Assembly: GCF_029689925.1 (NCBI RefSeq)
Contig: NZ_CP121445.1
Location: 3,270,501 to 3,334,500 of the forward strand
Direction of reading: 5' to 3'
DNA from: Anaerocolumna sp. AGMB13025
Lineage (GTDB): Bacteria > Bacillota > Clostridia > Lachnospirales > Lachnospiraceae
Length of the DNA stretch: 64,000 nt
Every line of letters starts with the position of its first letter. The stretch's first letter is position 1. The position numbers and the translations under genes are program-made. The notes below the pieces were generated by a model. The model made no database searches and was not told the DNA's origin. It saw nothing but the letters and a program-made list of their open reading frames with translations. Below are positions 8,595-18,311 of the stretch, piece by piece.

Positions 8595-8745
8595 GTATAT
8601 TTTATAGACTTGATGTGTCAATTTGTATTGTTTCAGTTTACCATAGATTCTTCTAAAAAATTCCAAAGAATAGAAAACCTGTCATAATAAAAATTTTAGA
8701 ATTTTTCTCAAAATTTAACATTACTTTGTATAGTAATCAAAATTT

Positions 8746-8760
8746 ATACGTAGTATAATT
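8746..8760 (+). promoter_or_regulatory. Promoter -10 region of the coiled-coil ABC transporter operon
   Basis: TATAAT at 8754-8759 about 50 bp before the ATPase start. No good -35 is present at 16-18 bp; a TTGTAT lies 22 bp upstream. The 15-nt context ATACGTAGTATAATT is identical to the one before the chemoreceptor gene (30538-30552), which suggests shared recognition. Confidence 0.5.
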
Positions 8761-8810
8761 CTATCCAAAGAATCAGAGGAAGAACAGTGTAGAAGAGGAG
8801 TAGTTTTGGC

Positions 8811-9512
8811 ATGTCATTTGTAGAATTAGCAGATGTAAAAAAGACCTACCGTATGGGGGAAGTTACCATTCATGCGGTTGACGGAATTGAATTTCAGATT
8901 GAAAAAGGAGAGTTTGTAGTAATAGTCGGTCCCAGCGGAGCAGGTAAAACAACGGTACTTAATATTCTTGGGGGAATGGATACCAGCAGTGAAGGACATA
9001 TTGTGGTTGACGGGGTTGATATCAGTAACTTTAATGCAAAACAACTGACCCAGTATCGAAGGGAAGACATTGGATTTGTCTTTCAATTCTATAATCTTGT
9101 CCAAAACCTGACTGCGTTGGAGAATGTAGAGCTTGCACTGCAAATCTGCAAAGAACCCCTGAGTGCTGAAAACGTGTTAAACCAGGTTGGACTTGGTGAC
9201 AGACTTAAGAATTTTCCTGCCCAGTTATCCGGAGGAGAACAGCAAAGAGTATCCATTGCAAGGGCTCTTGCGAAAAATCCTAAACTCCTGCTGTGTGACG
9301 AACCCACAGGGGCACTAGACTATAACACCGGAAAGGCAATTCTTAAACTGCTCCAGGATACCTGCAGGGAAAGCGGTATGACTGTAATCGTAATCACCCA
9401 TAACTCAGCGATTGCTCCCATGGCTGACCGTGTAATAAAAATCAAAAATGGAAAAGTTAGTAAGGTAATGATAAATGATAATCCGGTTTCTGTAGAAACA
9501 ATTGAGTGGTAA
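8811..9512 (+). CDS. ABC transporter ATP-binding protein (LolD/MacB-type)
   Basis: ATPase subunit of a type VII (FtsX-like, mechanotransmission) ABC transporter, 233 residues. Walker [11 protein letters not shown]-loop [12 protein letters not shown], signature LSGGEQQR, Walker [13 protein letters not shown] and switch ITHNSA are intact. The start ATG is preceded by GAGGAG at a somewhat long spacing. It ends 14 nt before the start of the giant permease gene that follows, which has its own AGGAG site, so the two are one operon. This family energises movement of an extracytoplasmic domain and does not usually carry a substrate through the membrane. The cargo or target is unknown. Confidence 0.9.
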   Translation: MSFVELADVKKTYRMGEVTIHAVDGIEFQIEKGEFVVIVGPSGAGKTTVLNILGGMDTSSEGHIVVDGVDISNFNAKQLTQYRREDIGFVFQFYNLVQNLTALENVELALQICKEPLSAENVLNQVGLGDRLKNFPAQLSGGEQQRVSIARALAKNPKLLLCDEPTGALDYNTGKAILKLLQDTCRESGMTVIVITHNSAIAPMADRVIKIKNGKVSKVMINDNPVSVETIEW

Positions 9513-9526
9513 TAATAGGAGTTGTG

Positions 9527-12500
9527 ATGAAAAAGAAAGCTTTAGTACAGGATTTTAAAATTGAAGTTAAGAAAAGCATCGCCAGATTTCTGTCCATTTT
9601 ATTGATTGTCGCCCTTGGAGTCGCCTTTTACTCCGGTATCCGGGCTTCGAAACCGGATATGAAGTTATCTGCCGACAAATATTACGACGACACCGGTATG
9701 ATGGATGTCCGGGTTATCAGTACCATGGGCTTAACAGCGGATGATGCAGCGGCAATTGGCAGGGTTAAGGGCATTGAGGATACCGAACCCGCTTATTCTG
9801 TTGATGTTTTGTGTACTACAAAAGATGCGGAATTGGTTATAAAGGTAATGTCCTTAACAGAAAGGTTAAACAAAATCAACGTAATTAACGGCAGGCTTCC
9901 CAAAGAAACAGATGAATGCCTGGTTGATCCGCAGTTTCTTGAGGATACCGGATATAAAATCGGTGATACGATAGAATTTTGCTCCGGAACAAAGGAGGAA
10001 CTTGATAAAAGTCTTAACGTCAGTAAATTCACAATTGTTGGCGTAGGTAATTCATCCAGTTATTTATCCTTTGAACGTGGTAACAGTTCAATTGGGAACG
10101 GCAAAATCAACAGCTTTATCCTAGTGCCAGGCGCAGCATTTTCCATGGAGGCATATACAGAAATCTATGCGTCTGTTCAAGGTGCCAGGGAGTTGACCAG
10201 CTATACCGATGAATATGAGGATACCGTATCCGCGGTGGTTGATAATGTTAAGGCGATTGCGGATATACGGACGAAAGCAAGATATGACGAGATTTTAAAG
10301 GATCCTCAGAAAGAAATTGAGGATGCCAAAGCAAAACTGGCGGAGAGTGAAGCTGACACCGATAAAAAACTGACAGATGCTGCAAAGAAAATTGAAGATG
10401 GCAAAAATAAAATAAAAGATGGTGAAAGTAAACTTGCTGATGGGAAAGAAGAGTTAGAAAACGGTAAGGTCGAACTAACCAAAAATAAAGAGAAATTAAG
10501 GACCTCAGAAGCTGATCTTAAGACCGGGGAAGAAAAGCTGAATACCTCAGAAGCTGAATTAAACAGCGGCAGAGAGGAACTTATCAATAGACGCCAGGAA
10601 TATAATACAGGTGCGGCTTCCCTTGCCTCAGGTTATAAAGAATGGAAGACATCCATGGACAGCTGGAATACCGGTAATAATGAACTTGTGAAAAATGAAA
10701 CGGCATTAACTAAGGCTCTTGCTGATCTTAAGCAGCAAAAAGCAGCTTTGGAACCGGTAAAAGACTCACAGCCACAACAATGGCAGCAGCTTCTTGCTAC
10801 CGAGGAAAGTCTGTTAAAACAGCAGGGGGAATTACAAACCGGCAGAGTGAAACTGGATAATTCAAAAAAAGAACTGGATGCCGCCAAAACTACTCTGGAT
10901 CAAAAGCAGAAACAGTTAAATGCGGCTGACAAAGCGTTAACCAAAGAAGAGCAGAAAGTTAAAACAGCGGAGTCTACAATAGTAGAAAAACGCAAAGAAA
11001 TCGAAAAAGGCAAAAAAGAACTTGCTTCGGGTTGGAAGGAAATTAGTAAGGCAGAAAAAGAAATAGAAAAAAATGAAACACTGTTGAAAGACAAGGAGAA
11101 AGAATTAAACAAAGCGAAAACTACTCTTAAGGAGAAAGAAAATGATTATAAGGAAGGCGTTAAGACAGCGAACAAGGAAATAGCCGAGGCAAAACAAAAG
11201 ATAAAGGATGCGGAGGATAAATTAGCAGATGTGGATTATCCGAAATGGTATGTACTTGACCGTAACAGTATCCAGACCTATGTTGAGTACGGTCAGGATT
11301 CAGAACGCATCGGTAATATCGGTAAAGTATTTCCGGTTATTTTCTTTCTCGTAGCAGCATTGGTAAGTCTGACTACCATGACCCGTATGGTGGAAGAACA
11401 AAGAACACAGATTGGTACTTTAAAAGCACTTGGTTACAGTAAAAGGGCTATCGCCGGAAAATATATCTGGTACTCCCTCCTGGCAAGCTTAATTGGCAGT
11501 ATTATCGGAGTTTTAATCGGAGAACAGATACTGCCTAAAGTAATTATAACTGCTTATGCTATACTGTATAAAAGTCTTCCTAAGGTACTGACTCCGTATA
11601 ACATATATTATGGTGCTACCTCTGCCCTTATTGCGGTAGCTTGTACCACTTTAGCAGCTTTCTTCTCCTGTTATAAGGAGCTTATGTCAACACCGGCAAA
11701 ATTAATGAGACCGGCGGCGCCAAAACTTGGGAAACGGGTTATTTTAGAAAGGATTCCCTGGGTTTGGAAACACCTTAATTTTACATCAAAGGCAACTGTC
11801 CGAAACCTGCTGCGTTATAAAAAACGTTTCTTTATGACAGTATTTGGAATTGGGGGCTGTATGTCATTATTATTGGTAGGCTTTGGTTTAAAGGACTCCA
11901 TCGGTGCCATGTCTGATATCCAGTATGTTGATATCTGGCATCAGGATGCTATCGTAACGGTTAAGGAGGATATTACCGATAAGGAAAAAGATGAGCTTCT
12001 TTGGGACTTAAAGAAAGATAGCAGAATAGCTGATGCAGCTACTGTCCTCGATATAACAGTAGATGCAGGTAATGATAAATTAACTAAAAGTACTTCTCTT
12101 ATTGTACCAAAGGATACCAAAACCATTGCGGATTATATTGTATTCCGTAACCGTATCAGCCATAAACCAGCAGTACTAAAGGAGGATGGCATCATTATAA
12201 CGGAAAAGCTGGCTAGTTTGCTAAACCTTTCCGTAGGAGATACTATTTTAATCAAAGACGGAGATACCAAACGGGTTGAGGCCAAAGTAACGGATATTGT
12301 GGAAAACTATCTGCTTCATTATATTTTCATGACTCCGGGCTTATATGAAAAATTGTATGGTAAAGCACCGGATTATAACAGGATTTATCTTAAACAGTCG
12401 GATACTATCAGTATCGATGAAAAAAACTTTGCTTCGGATTTATTAAATTATAATAATGTTACAGCAATATCTTTTACCTCAGATTTCCAAAAGCAAATCA

Positions 12501-12919
12501 ATGACATGTTAAACAGCTTAAACCTTGTAGTCTATGTTCTGATCATAGCAGCGGGATTGTTGGCTTTCATTGTACTATATAATTTGAATAATATTAATAT
12601 CACAGAGCGGAAAAGAGAACTCGCTACCTTAAAAGTATTAGGTTTTCAGGATATGGAAGTTGCAGCTTATGTTTACCGCGAAAATATTATGCTGACTGTA
12701 ATCGGTGCTCTGGCCGGGATTATTATGGGTATTGCGCTGCATCGGCTGGTTATACTTACTACGGAGATAGATAATATTATGTTTGGAAGAACCATCAAAT
12801 CTATCAGCTTTGTATACAGCATCCTTCTGACCTTTGGATTTTCTGTTTTTGTTAACTATGTCATGTTTTATAAATTGCGTAAAATTGATATGGTGGAATC
12901 TTTAAAGAGTGTGGAATAA
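9527..12919 (+). CDS. FtsX-like ABC permease with giant extracytoplasmic coiled coil
   Basis: Membrane partner of the preceding ATPase, 1130 residues, about twice the size of ordinary FtsX-family permeases. One helix near 18-38 precedes an extracytoplasmic MacB-like domain (about 45-250). Residues 255-568 then form an almost uninterrupted coiled coil of Lys, Glu, Asp and Ala with short repeated phrases such as KLADGKEELENGK and KKELDAAKTTLDQ. Three FtsX helices follow (about 600-720), then a second extracytoplasmic domain (about 790-990) and three further helices at the C-terminus. The start is the ATG with TAGGAG 9 nt upstream. Similar long-coil permeases occur in clostridia and streptococci. 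A span to wall or surface partners is an inference from the coil length of roughly 40 nm if fully extended. Confidence 0.85.
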   Translation: MKKKALVQDFKIEVKKSIARFLSILLIVALGVAFYSGIRASKPDMKLSADKYYDDTGMMDVRVISTMGLTADDAAAIGRVKGIEDTEPAYSVDVLCTTKDAELVIKVMSLTERLNKINVINGRLPKETDECLVDPQFLEDTGYKIGDTIEFCSGTKEELDKSLNVSKFTIVGVGNSSSYLSFERGNSSIGNGKINSFILVPGAAFSMEAYTEIYASVQGARELTSYTDEYEDTVSAVVDNVKAIADIRTKARYDEILKDPQKEIEDAKAKLAESEADTDKKLTDAAKKIEDGKNKIKDGESKLADGKEELENGKVELTKNKEKLRTSEADLKTGEEKLNTSEAELNSGREELINRRQEYNTGAASLASGYKEWKTSMDSWNTGNNELVKNETALTKALADLKQQKAALEPVKDSQPQQWQQLLATEESLLKQQGELQTGRVKLDNSKKELDAAKTTLDQKQKQLNAADKALTKEEQKVKTAESTIVEKRKEIEKGKKELASGWKEISKAEKEIEKNETLLKDKEKELNKAKTTLKEKENDYKEGVKTANKEIAEAKQKIKDAEDKLADVDYPKWYVLDRNSIQTYVEYGQDSERIGNIGKVFPVIFFLVAALVSLTTMTRMVEEQRTQIGTLKALGYSKRAIAGKYIWYSLLASLIGSIIGVLIGEQILPKVIITAYAILYKSLPKVLTPYNIYYGATSALIAVACTTLAAFFSCYKELMSTPAKLMRPAAPKLGKRVILERIPWVWKHLNFTSKATVRNLLRYKKRFFMTVFGIGGCMSLLLVGFGLKDSIGAMSDIQYVDIWHQDAIVTVKEDITDKEKDELLWDLKKDSRIADAATVLDITVDAGNDKLTKSTSLIVPKDTKTIADYIVFRNRISHKPAVLKEDGIIITEKLASLLNLSVGDTILIKDGDTKRVEAKVTDIVENYLLHYIFMTPGLYEKLYGKAPDYNRIYLKQSDTISIDEKNFASDLLNYNNVTAISFTSDFQKQINDMLNSLNLVVYVLIIAAGLLAFIVLYNLNNINITERKRELATLKVLGFQDMEVAAYVYRENIMLTVIGALAGIIMGIALHRLVILTTEIDNIMFGRTIKSISFVYSILLTFGFSVFVNYVMFYKLRKIDMVESLKSVE

Positions 12920-13004
12920 AGTGATACACGGTCTGCATCAGATAAAGCATAGGAACTTTGAAGCTTTAATAGAATATAGTAAACGTAAATTATGGTAATA
13001 GGAA

Positions 13005-13577
13005 TTGAAAAAAAATAAAATCAATCAATTATTTAAGTTCCGTGGCGTGTTTTCTATTTTTTACTATATTGCTTTTCTGGCTTTGTTATGGTACCTGATC
13101 GTACCTCATACCTCCATTTATTATCACAACAATATCTATACTCCTTTTACAAAGCGGTTAAGTGATGAAGATGTTACCTTAATAAAGGGAGAGGAATATA
13201 AGCTGTCTTTGTCAAATATAAATAAAAGACTAAGCTTTTCCTCTACGGATATTAAGGTAGCAGATGTAAATATATTTGGTAAAGTTACTGCCTACCGGGT
13301 AGGTACTACGATTATCAGAGTCAGATATCAAAAGGAAATTCTAAAATGCAGGATACGTGTAGTTGATATAAATAAACGTAAATTAACCTTAAGGACCGGT
13401 CATAGCAGCAGACTGGATATAAAAGGAGCCTGGTTCGGAGTCAGATGGTATAGCAGTAATTCTTCCGTGGTCAGGGTTAACCGTTTTGGGAAGGTGACGG
13501 CTGTTTCAAAAGGGAGCGCAAAAATATACGGCAAGATAAGAGGCAAGACATTAACATGTAGTGTTATAGTAAGGTAG
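13005..13577 (+). CDS. Membrane-anchored protein with two Big2-like Ig domains
   Basis: A 190-residue extracytoplasmic protein. It has a positively charged N-terminus, one membrane helix at about residues 15-35 (uncleaved anchor) and two bacterial Ig-like repeats of Big2 type. Compare FSSTDIKVADVNIFGKVTA and YSSNSSVVRVNRFGKVTAV, each followed by a GTT or KGSAKI turn and a closing strand. The start is TTG with a weak AATAGGA site. It is basic overall, which would favour binding to anionic wall polymers; that is inference. It lies 85 bp after the coiled-coil permease and may be co-transcribed. A long-loop terminator follows it. Function unknown; likely surface or wall-associated. Confidence 0.7.
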   Translation: MKKNKINQLFKFRGVFSIFYYIAFLALLWYLIVPHTSIYYHNNIYTPFTKRLSDEDVTLIKGEEYKLSLSNINKRLSFSSTDIKVADVNIFGKVTAYRVGTTIIRVRYQKEILKCRIRVVDINKRKLTLRTGHSSRLDIKGAWFGVRWYSSNSSVVRVNRFGKVTAVSKGSAKIYGKIRGKTLTCSVIVR

Positions 13578-13585
13578 GTCAGTGC

Positions 13586-13684
13586 AATGCTTTATATTTT
13601 GTTTGATTATAGTCTTAGTGATATAAGAAGTAATTATATTACTGAAATGTATAATTATAAATAGAATATAAAGCATTTTTTTTA
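13586..13684 (+). terminator. Long-loop intrinsic terminator
   Basis: AATGCTTTATATT and AATATAAAGCATT are perfect 13-bp arms separated by 66 nt and followed by a run of eight T. It ends the unit containing the Big2-like gene. Confidence 0.65.
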
Positions 13685-13825
13685 AAATTTAATTTATTCT
13701 TAACAAAAAAATCAGTGTTTTACTAATACTTTCACATTGAGTTCACAGAATATTCACGTTTTTTAAATAGAATAAAATGGAAAGTAAAAAATGAAGGTTT
13801 ATTAATACGTAAAGGAGACATAAAG

Positions 13826-15706
13826 ATGCAAAAAAGAATATTAACTCTATTACTTGCAGTTGTTATGGTACTTGTAACGGTTGCAGCTCCCGTAAAACCG
13901 GTGGAGGCCGCTACTGGTAATAATGCCTCGAAAGTAATTGATGCCTTAGGTGTTATGAAAACAGACAAAGGAGTCAGCACTTCCCAAACCCAGAAAATTA
14001 ATAGGGCCCAATACGCCCAGATGTTAGTTAATATGTCAGGGAATAAGGGAAAAGTAACGTCAAAAAGTAATGTTTCCTTGTTCCAGGACGTACCAAAAAC
14101 TTACTGGGCTGCGGGGTACATACAAACCGCCATTAATCAGGGATGGATGTCCGGATACATGAACGGCAGTTTTAAACCTGCCCAAAGTGTTACCTTGATG
14201 GAAGCTGTAAATGGGGTATTAAAACTTTTAGGATATACCAACAGTGATTTTACCGGCAGCATATCCGCAGCCCAAATGGCATTATATGATTCGAAGGAGC
14301 TGGATAAAAATATTACAAAAACAAAAAATCAGGCAATGACCAGAAAAGACCTGATGAACTTATTCTACAATACATTAACAGCAACCACAAAAGATGGTAA
14401 GGTTTATGCAGAGACCCTGGGTTATAAGATTGATGCCAAAGGTGAAGTTGATTATCTATCCCTGGTGAATAACAACATGGAAGGACCAATTTTGGCTGAC
14501 GGCGATTGGAAGGATGAAATCCCGTTTTTACTCGGAACCGCTACGTTTTATAAGGATGGAACATTAGGTACCATATCAGATATTCAGGAGAATGATGTGA
14601 TTTATTATTCAAAGGATTTAAAATCAATCTGGGCATATGACAACAAGGTTACCGGAACGATACAATCAATCTTGCCTGACCGTCTGGTACCAACATCAGT
14701 TATGGTAGGACAAAAAGAGTATAAACTTGGAACCAATGATATGTCAGTTGCATTTTCTTCTCTTGGCAAAGTAGACGTAGGAGATACGGTAACCCTGATA
14801 TTAGGTAAAGATGATTCCGTTGTTGATGTACTTACAATTAATGAATATAATACCAACATTACCGGTATTGTAATTGGTACCGGTGAACATGTGGTTAATA
14901 ACACGAAGGATGATATGGTTGCTGCAAATTATGTAACTTTTGTAGATGCAGGCGGCAACGAATATGTACAGGATTATGATATCGCAGCAACTATTTATAA
15001 CATAGGGGATGTAATTCGTGTAACCTATGAAAATGGTGTGGGAACAATAAAGCTACTGAATCAGGGAAGTTCCGCTTTTGCTAATTGCACCTTCTCGGAG
15101 GATGGAACGAAATTAGGTAATAATAATCTGGCGGCAAATGTTAAAGTAATAGATTATTTTAGCGGGAATTATGTAAAGGTAAATCCCAAAAGGCTTTCCG
15201 GTACGACCTTAAGCGGTTCCTCTGTATATTATTACGAAACAAATAGTTCAGGTAATATATCCAAGCTAATCCTTAATAATGTAAGCGGAGATGTATTCAA
15301 ATATGGTATTTTAACGAATAGTACTAGTCAGATGGGAACGGACAGTATGAGTTATGAATATACCCTAGACGGTACAGTTAAATCAGCAGTAGCGAATTTT
15401 TACATTGCAGAGAAAGGTCCAAAAGGATTTATCTTTGATCCTTCAAACTCCACTCAAATTAAAGATACCATGGACCTTACCGGTATTACAGTAAAATCAA
15501 TCGGAACCACCACTGTACAGGATTCCATTCAGAAATATCCGATGGCAGATAATGTGGCAGTATTTTATTACAATGTTGGAAAATATAGTGCAACCACCTT
15601 AAGTAAGGTATCTGACTTAAAGAAATATAAATTAACGGCTTACTATGACAGGACAATTGGTTTAGGCGGCAGGGTCAGAGTTATTGTAGCAGAAAACATC
15701 AACTGA
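13826..15706 (+). CDS. Secreted S-layer homology (SLH) domain protein
   Basis: Exported surface protein of 626 residues. It has a clear signal peptide (MQKR, hydrophobic stretch, cleavage after PVEA near residue 28). The first 200 residues contain SLH-type repeats, visible as FQDVPKTYWAAGYIQTAI and GWMSGYMNGSFKPAQSVT; the classic TRAE motif is degenerate (INRAQYAQMLV is the nearest). SLH domains tether proteins to pyruvylated wall polymers. The remaining 400 residues are beta-rich with no recognised enzyme motif. AAAGGAG precedes the ATG. Only 15 nt separate it from the adaptor gene, so surface protein and exporter components are co-transcribed. Confidence 0.85.
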   Translation: MQKRILTLLLAVVMVLVTVAAPVKPVEAATGNNASKVIDALGVMKTDKGVSTSQTQKINRAQYAQMLVNMSGNKGKVTSKSNVSLFQDVPKTYWAAGYIQTAINQGWMSGYMNGSFKPAQSVTLMEAVNGVLKLLGYTNSDFTGSISAAQMALYDSKELDKNITKTKNQAMTRKDLMNLFYNTLTATTKDGKVYAETLGYKIDAKGEVDYLSLVNNNMEGPILADGDWKDEIPFLLGTATFYKDGTLGTISDIQENDVIYYSKDLKSIWAYDNKVTGTIQSILPDRLVPTSVMVGQKEYKLGTNDMSVAFSSLGKVDVGDTVTLILGKDDSVVDVLTINEYNTNITGIVIGTGEHVVNNTKDDMVAANYVTFVDAGGNEYVQDYDIAATIYNIGDVIRVTYENGVGTIKLLNQGSSAFANCTFSEDGTKLGNNNLAANVKVIDYFSGNYVKVNPKRLSGTTLSGSSVYYYETNSSGNISKLILNNVSGDVFKYGILTNSTSQMGTDSMSYEYTLDGTVKSAVANFYIAEKGPKGFIFDPSNSTQIKDTMDLTGITVKSIGTTTVQDSIQKYPMADNVAVFYYNVGKYSATTLSKVSDLKKYKLTAYYDRTIGLGGRVRVIVAENIN

Positions 15707-15721
15707 TAAGGAGCATAAATA

Positions 15722-17560
15722 ATGGGTAAAATTTTTAAAAAGAAGTCAGATAATCCTCCCAGTACAGGACAAATAATTAATACCAGGAAATCGAAAAGAA
15801 AGAAAGCCATAAGAGGAATCATTATTGCGGTGGTCCTTGTAGTAGTGGTTGGCTTTGTATACAGCCGAGGGAAAAAGGGATTAAATGAAAACGATGCTCA
15901 GGCGTCATCACAGACGGTTAAGGTAGAAAAGAGAGATATTAAAAGCATCTTATCCTCCTCTGGTACCATAGAGCCTTTAAATACCTACGATGTGAAAACC
16001 CTGGTGGAAGGCGAAGTAATAACTGCTGATTTTGAAGAAGGAGATCAGGTAAAGGATGGCGATGTATTATACCAGATCACTACGGACGATGTTGACAGCA
16101 AGATCAATACTTCTGAAACCTCTGTAAAAAGAGCAGAGGATTCGTACAAGACAGCGAAAAAGAATTATGATAAAGCCGTGGATAAATATAACGACGCCGT
16201 AGCCGACTACAATGATGCAGAGAAAGAATATAGTGATCTGACTATTAAATCGGATAAAGCAGGAATCGTTAAGAAGTTATATGTTAAAAAAGGAGATTCG
16301 GTACAGCCCGGCAGCCAGATTGCTGATATTTATGATAACAGCTCCATGTTATTAGAGGTTCCCTTTAACTCCTTTGATGTAACCTCTTCCTTAATCGGCA
16401 AAAAAGCGGAAGTTGAAATAACAGACAGTAATGAAACGATAGAGGGTAAAGTAACAAAAGTCAGCAATATTGAAGAGGTCTTAAGCGGAAACCGTGTTGT
16501 AAAGATGGTTACCATAGAAGTCAAAAATCCGGGTGGTATCACCAAAGAAACTACTGCTACAGCATCCGTTGGCGATATTTACAGCAGTGAGCAGGGAAGT
16601 TTTAATGTTTTGGAGGAAAGTACGCTTACAGCTGATAAAAGTGGTAAAATAGGTACTTTAACAATTGAAGAAGGTGACAAAATAGCTTCTGGAAAAACGG
16701 TAATTATTTTAGAAAGCGATACCTATAAAGACCAGCTGGATTCTTACCAAAAGGCAGTAGACTCTGCTAGTGATGCGGTTGACAATGCAAAGAATAGCAT
16801 GGAGGATGCCGATAACAAAATCGAAGACGCAAAAGATTCCTTAAGCGACGTAATCGATGAGAAAACTGACTACAGCATCACTGCACCCATATCCGGTCAG
16901 GTAGTAAGCAAAGATGTTTTAAAAGGCGATACTATCAGCAGGGATTCCACCTCAAAGCTTTGTACGATTTATGATTTGTCGGCTATGACCTTTAAGATGC
17001 AGATCGACGAATTGGATATTAGAAAAGTAAAGGTGGGACAAAAGGTTAATATTACTGCCGATGCCCTGGAGGGAGTTACTTTTAATGGCGAGGTTACCAA
17101 TATAAGTCTGGAAAGTACTACGAATGAAGGTGTTACTCAATATCCCGTTACGGTTAGAATTGATGAGGTAGGTGACTTATTGCCTGGTATGAATGTAACC
17201 GGAGAGATTATAATTAATGAAGCAGCAGGTGTTCTTGCGGTTCCTAGCGATGCGTTAATGCGTGGTGATATGGTACTTGTAAAAGATCCGTCAGTGAAAG
17301 AAGCAGTAGGAAATATACCGGTTGGTTTTAAAGAGGTAAAGGTTGAAACCGGATTATCCGATGGAAACTATATTGAAGTTAAGAGCGGATTAACCGGAAA
17401 TGAAGAAGTATATATTGTTCGCAGTTCAAATAACAGTGCAGTTATGATTCCCGGACAGTATGGTTCAGGACAGGGTGGCTTTGAACAAGGCGGCGGTTAT
17501 CCTCAAGGCGGCAGCACGCGTCAAGGTAATCGAGGCGGTAATGTTACCGTAAGACCGTAA
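15722..17560 (+). CDS. Membrane fusion/adaptor protein of an ABC exporter (MacA/HlyD-like)
   Basis: Extracytoplasmic adaptor of 612 residues. A single N-terminal membrane anchor lies at about 32-47 after a basic segment. There are two biotinyl-lipoyl-like halves (TLVEGEVITADFEEGDQVKDGD, quoted only in part: EGDQVKDGDVLYQI, and later APISGQVVSKDVLKGD) and two helical hairpins (about 125-170 and 335-385), so lipoyl and coil elements occur twice. Beta-barrel and membrane-proximal domains follow. The C-terminal 30 residues are Gly/Gln-rich and probably disordered. This doubled arrangement is longer than MacA (about 370 residues). It is followed 16 nt later by the ATPase and permease genes; together they form a MacAB-like system lacking an outer-membrane partner, as expected in a Gram-positive. 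Confidence 0.85.
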   Translation: MGKIFKKKSDNPPSTGQIINTRKSKRKKAIRGIIIAVVLVVVVGFVYSRGKKGLNENDAQASSQTVKVEKRDIKSILSSSGTIEPLNTYDVKTLVEGEVITADFEEGDQVKDGDVLYQITTDDVDSKINTSETSVKRAEDSYKTAKKNYDKAVDKYNDAVADYNDAEKEYSDLTIKSDKAGIVKKLYVKKGDSVQPGSQIADIYDNSSMLLEVPFNSFDVTSSLIGKKAEVEITDSNETIEGKVTKVSNIEEVLSGNRVVKMVTIEVKNPGGITKETTATASVGDIYSSEQGSFNVLEESTLTADKSGKIGTLTIEEGDKIASGKTVIILESDTYKDQLDSYQKAVDSASDAVDNAKNSMEDADNKIEDAKDSLSDVIDEKTDYSITAPISGQVVSKDVLKGDTISRDSTSKLCTIYDLSAMTFKMQIDELDIRKVKVGQKVNITADALEGVTFNGEVTNISLESTTNEGVTQYPVTVRIDEVGDLLPGMNVTGEIIINEAAGVLAVPSDALMRGDMVLVKDPSVKEAVGNIPVGFKEVKVETGLSDGNYIEVKSGLTGNEEVYIVRSSNNSAVMIPGQYGSGQGGFEQGGGYPQGGSTRQGNRGGNVTVRP

Positions 17561-17576
17561 CAGGAGGTGTCTTAAA

Positions 17577-18311
17577 TTGGATGAGCTAAAAATAGAAGAT
17601 GAAAAAACGCCTCTTATTAATTTGATTGATATCTATAAAATCTATCAGATGGGCAGCACGGAGGTACGTGCCAATAACGGGATTAATTTAAAAATATATC
17701 ATGGCGAATTTGTTGCCATAGTCGGTAAATCCGGCAGCGGAAAATCAACCATTATGAATATAATCGGAGCGCTTGACGTACCAACGAAGGGTCAGTATAT
17801 CTTAAAGGGTCAGGATGTCAGCACTATGAAGGATGACGAACTGGCAGAAGTAAGGAACAGGACCATCGGTTTTATTTTTCAGCAATATAACCTCTTAGCC
17901 AAACAGACGTTGCTTGAGAATGTAGAATTACCGTTATTGTATGCCGGTATCGGGAAGTCCAAAAGAAAGCAGATGGCATTAGAAGCATTAGAGCGTGTCG
18001 GAATACAGGATAAATGGAATAACATGCCAAATCAGCTCTCCGGCGGACAACAGCAAAGGGGTTCCATCGCCAGGGCTTTAGCCGGCAATCCTTCCCTTAT
18101 CCTTGCAGATGAACCGACAGGTGCTCTTGATTCTAAAACCAGCCGTGAAGTTCTTGACTTCCTAAGAAAGCTGAATGATGAAGGGAATACGGTAGTTTTG
18201 ATTACTCATGACCGGGCGGTGGCAGAGGAGGCTAAGCGTGTAGTAAAAATACATGATGGTCAGATTGTTTTCGACGGACCGGTAGATGAATATAGAAGGA
18301 GCCAGACATGA
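17577..18311 (+). CDS. ABC transporter ATP-binding protein (MacB-type ATPase)
   Basis: ATPase for the adaptor/permease system, 244 residues. It has Walker A GKSGSGKST, Q-loop IFQQYNLLAKQT, signature LSGGQQQR, Walker [13 protein letters not shown] and switch ITHDRA. The start is TTG, chosen because AGGAGGTGT lies 6 nt upstream; no in-frame ATG is available nearby. Its ATGA end overlaps the permease start by 4 nt, giving coupled translation. In Gram-negative MacB the ATPase and permease are fused; here they are separate as in Firmicutes. Confidence 0.92.
   Translation: MDELKIEDEKTPLINLIDIYKIYQMGSTEVRANNGINLKIYHGEFVAIVGKSGSGKSTIMNIIGALDVPTKGQYILKGQDVSTMKDDELAEVRNRTIGFIFQQYNLLAKQTLLENVELPLLYAGIGKSKRKQMALEALERVGIQDKWNNMPNQLSGGQQQRGSIARALAGNPSLILADEPTGALDSKTSREVLDFLRKLNDEGNTVVLITHDRAVAEEAKRVVKIHDGQIVFDGPVDEYRRSQT

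Noticed and set aside
10306..11112. Open frames antisense to the coiled-coil permease
   Set aside because: Ser/Phe/Leu-rich mirror images of Lys/Glu-rich coiled-coil codons; no ribosome sites; they exist only because of the biased composition.
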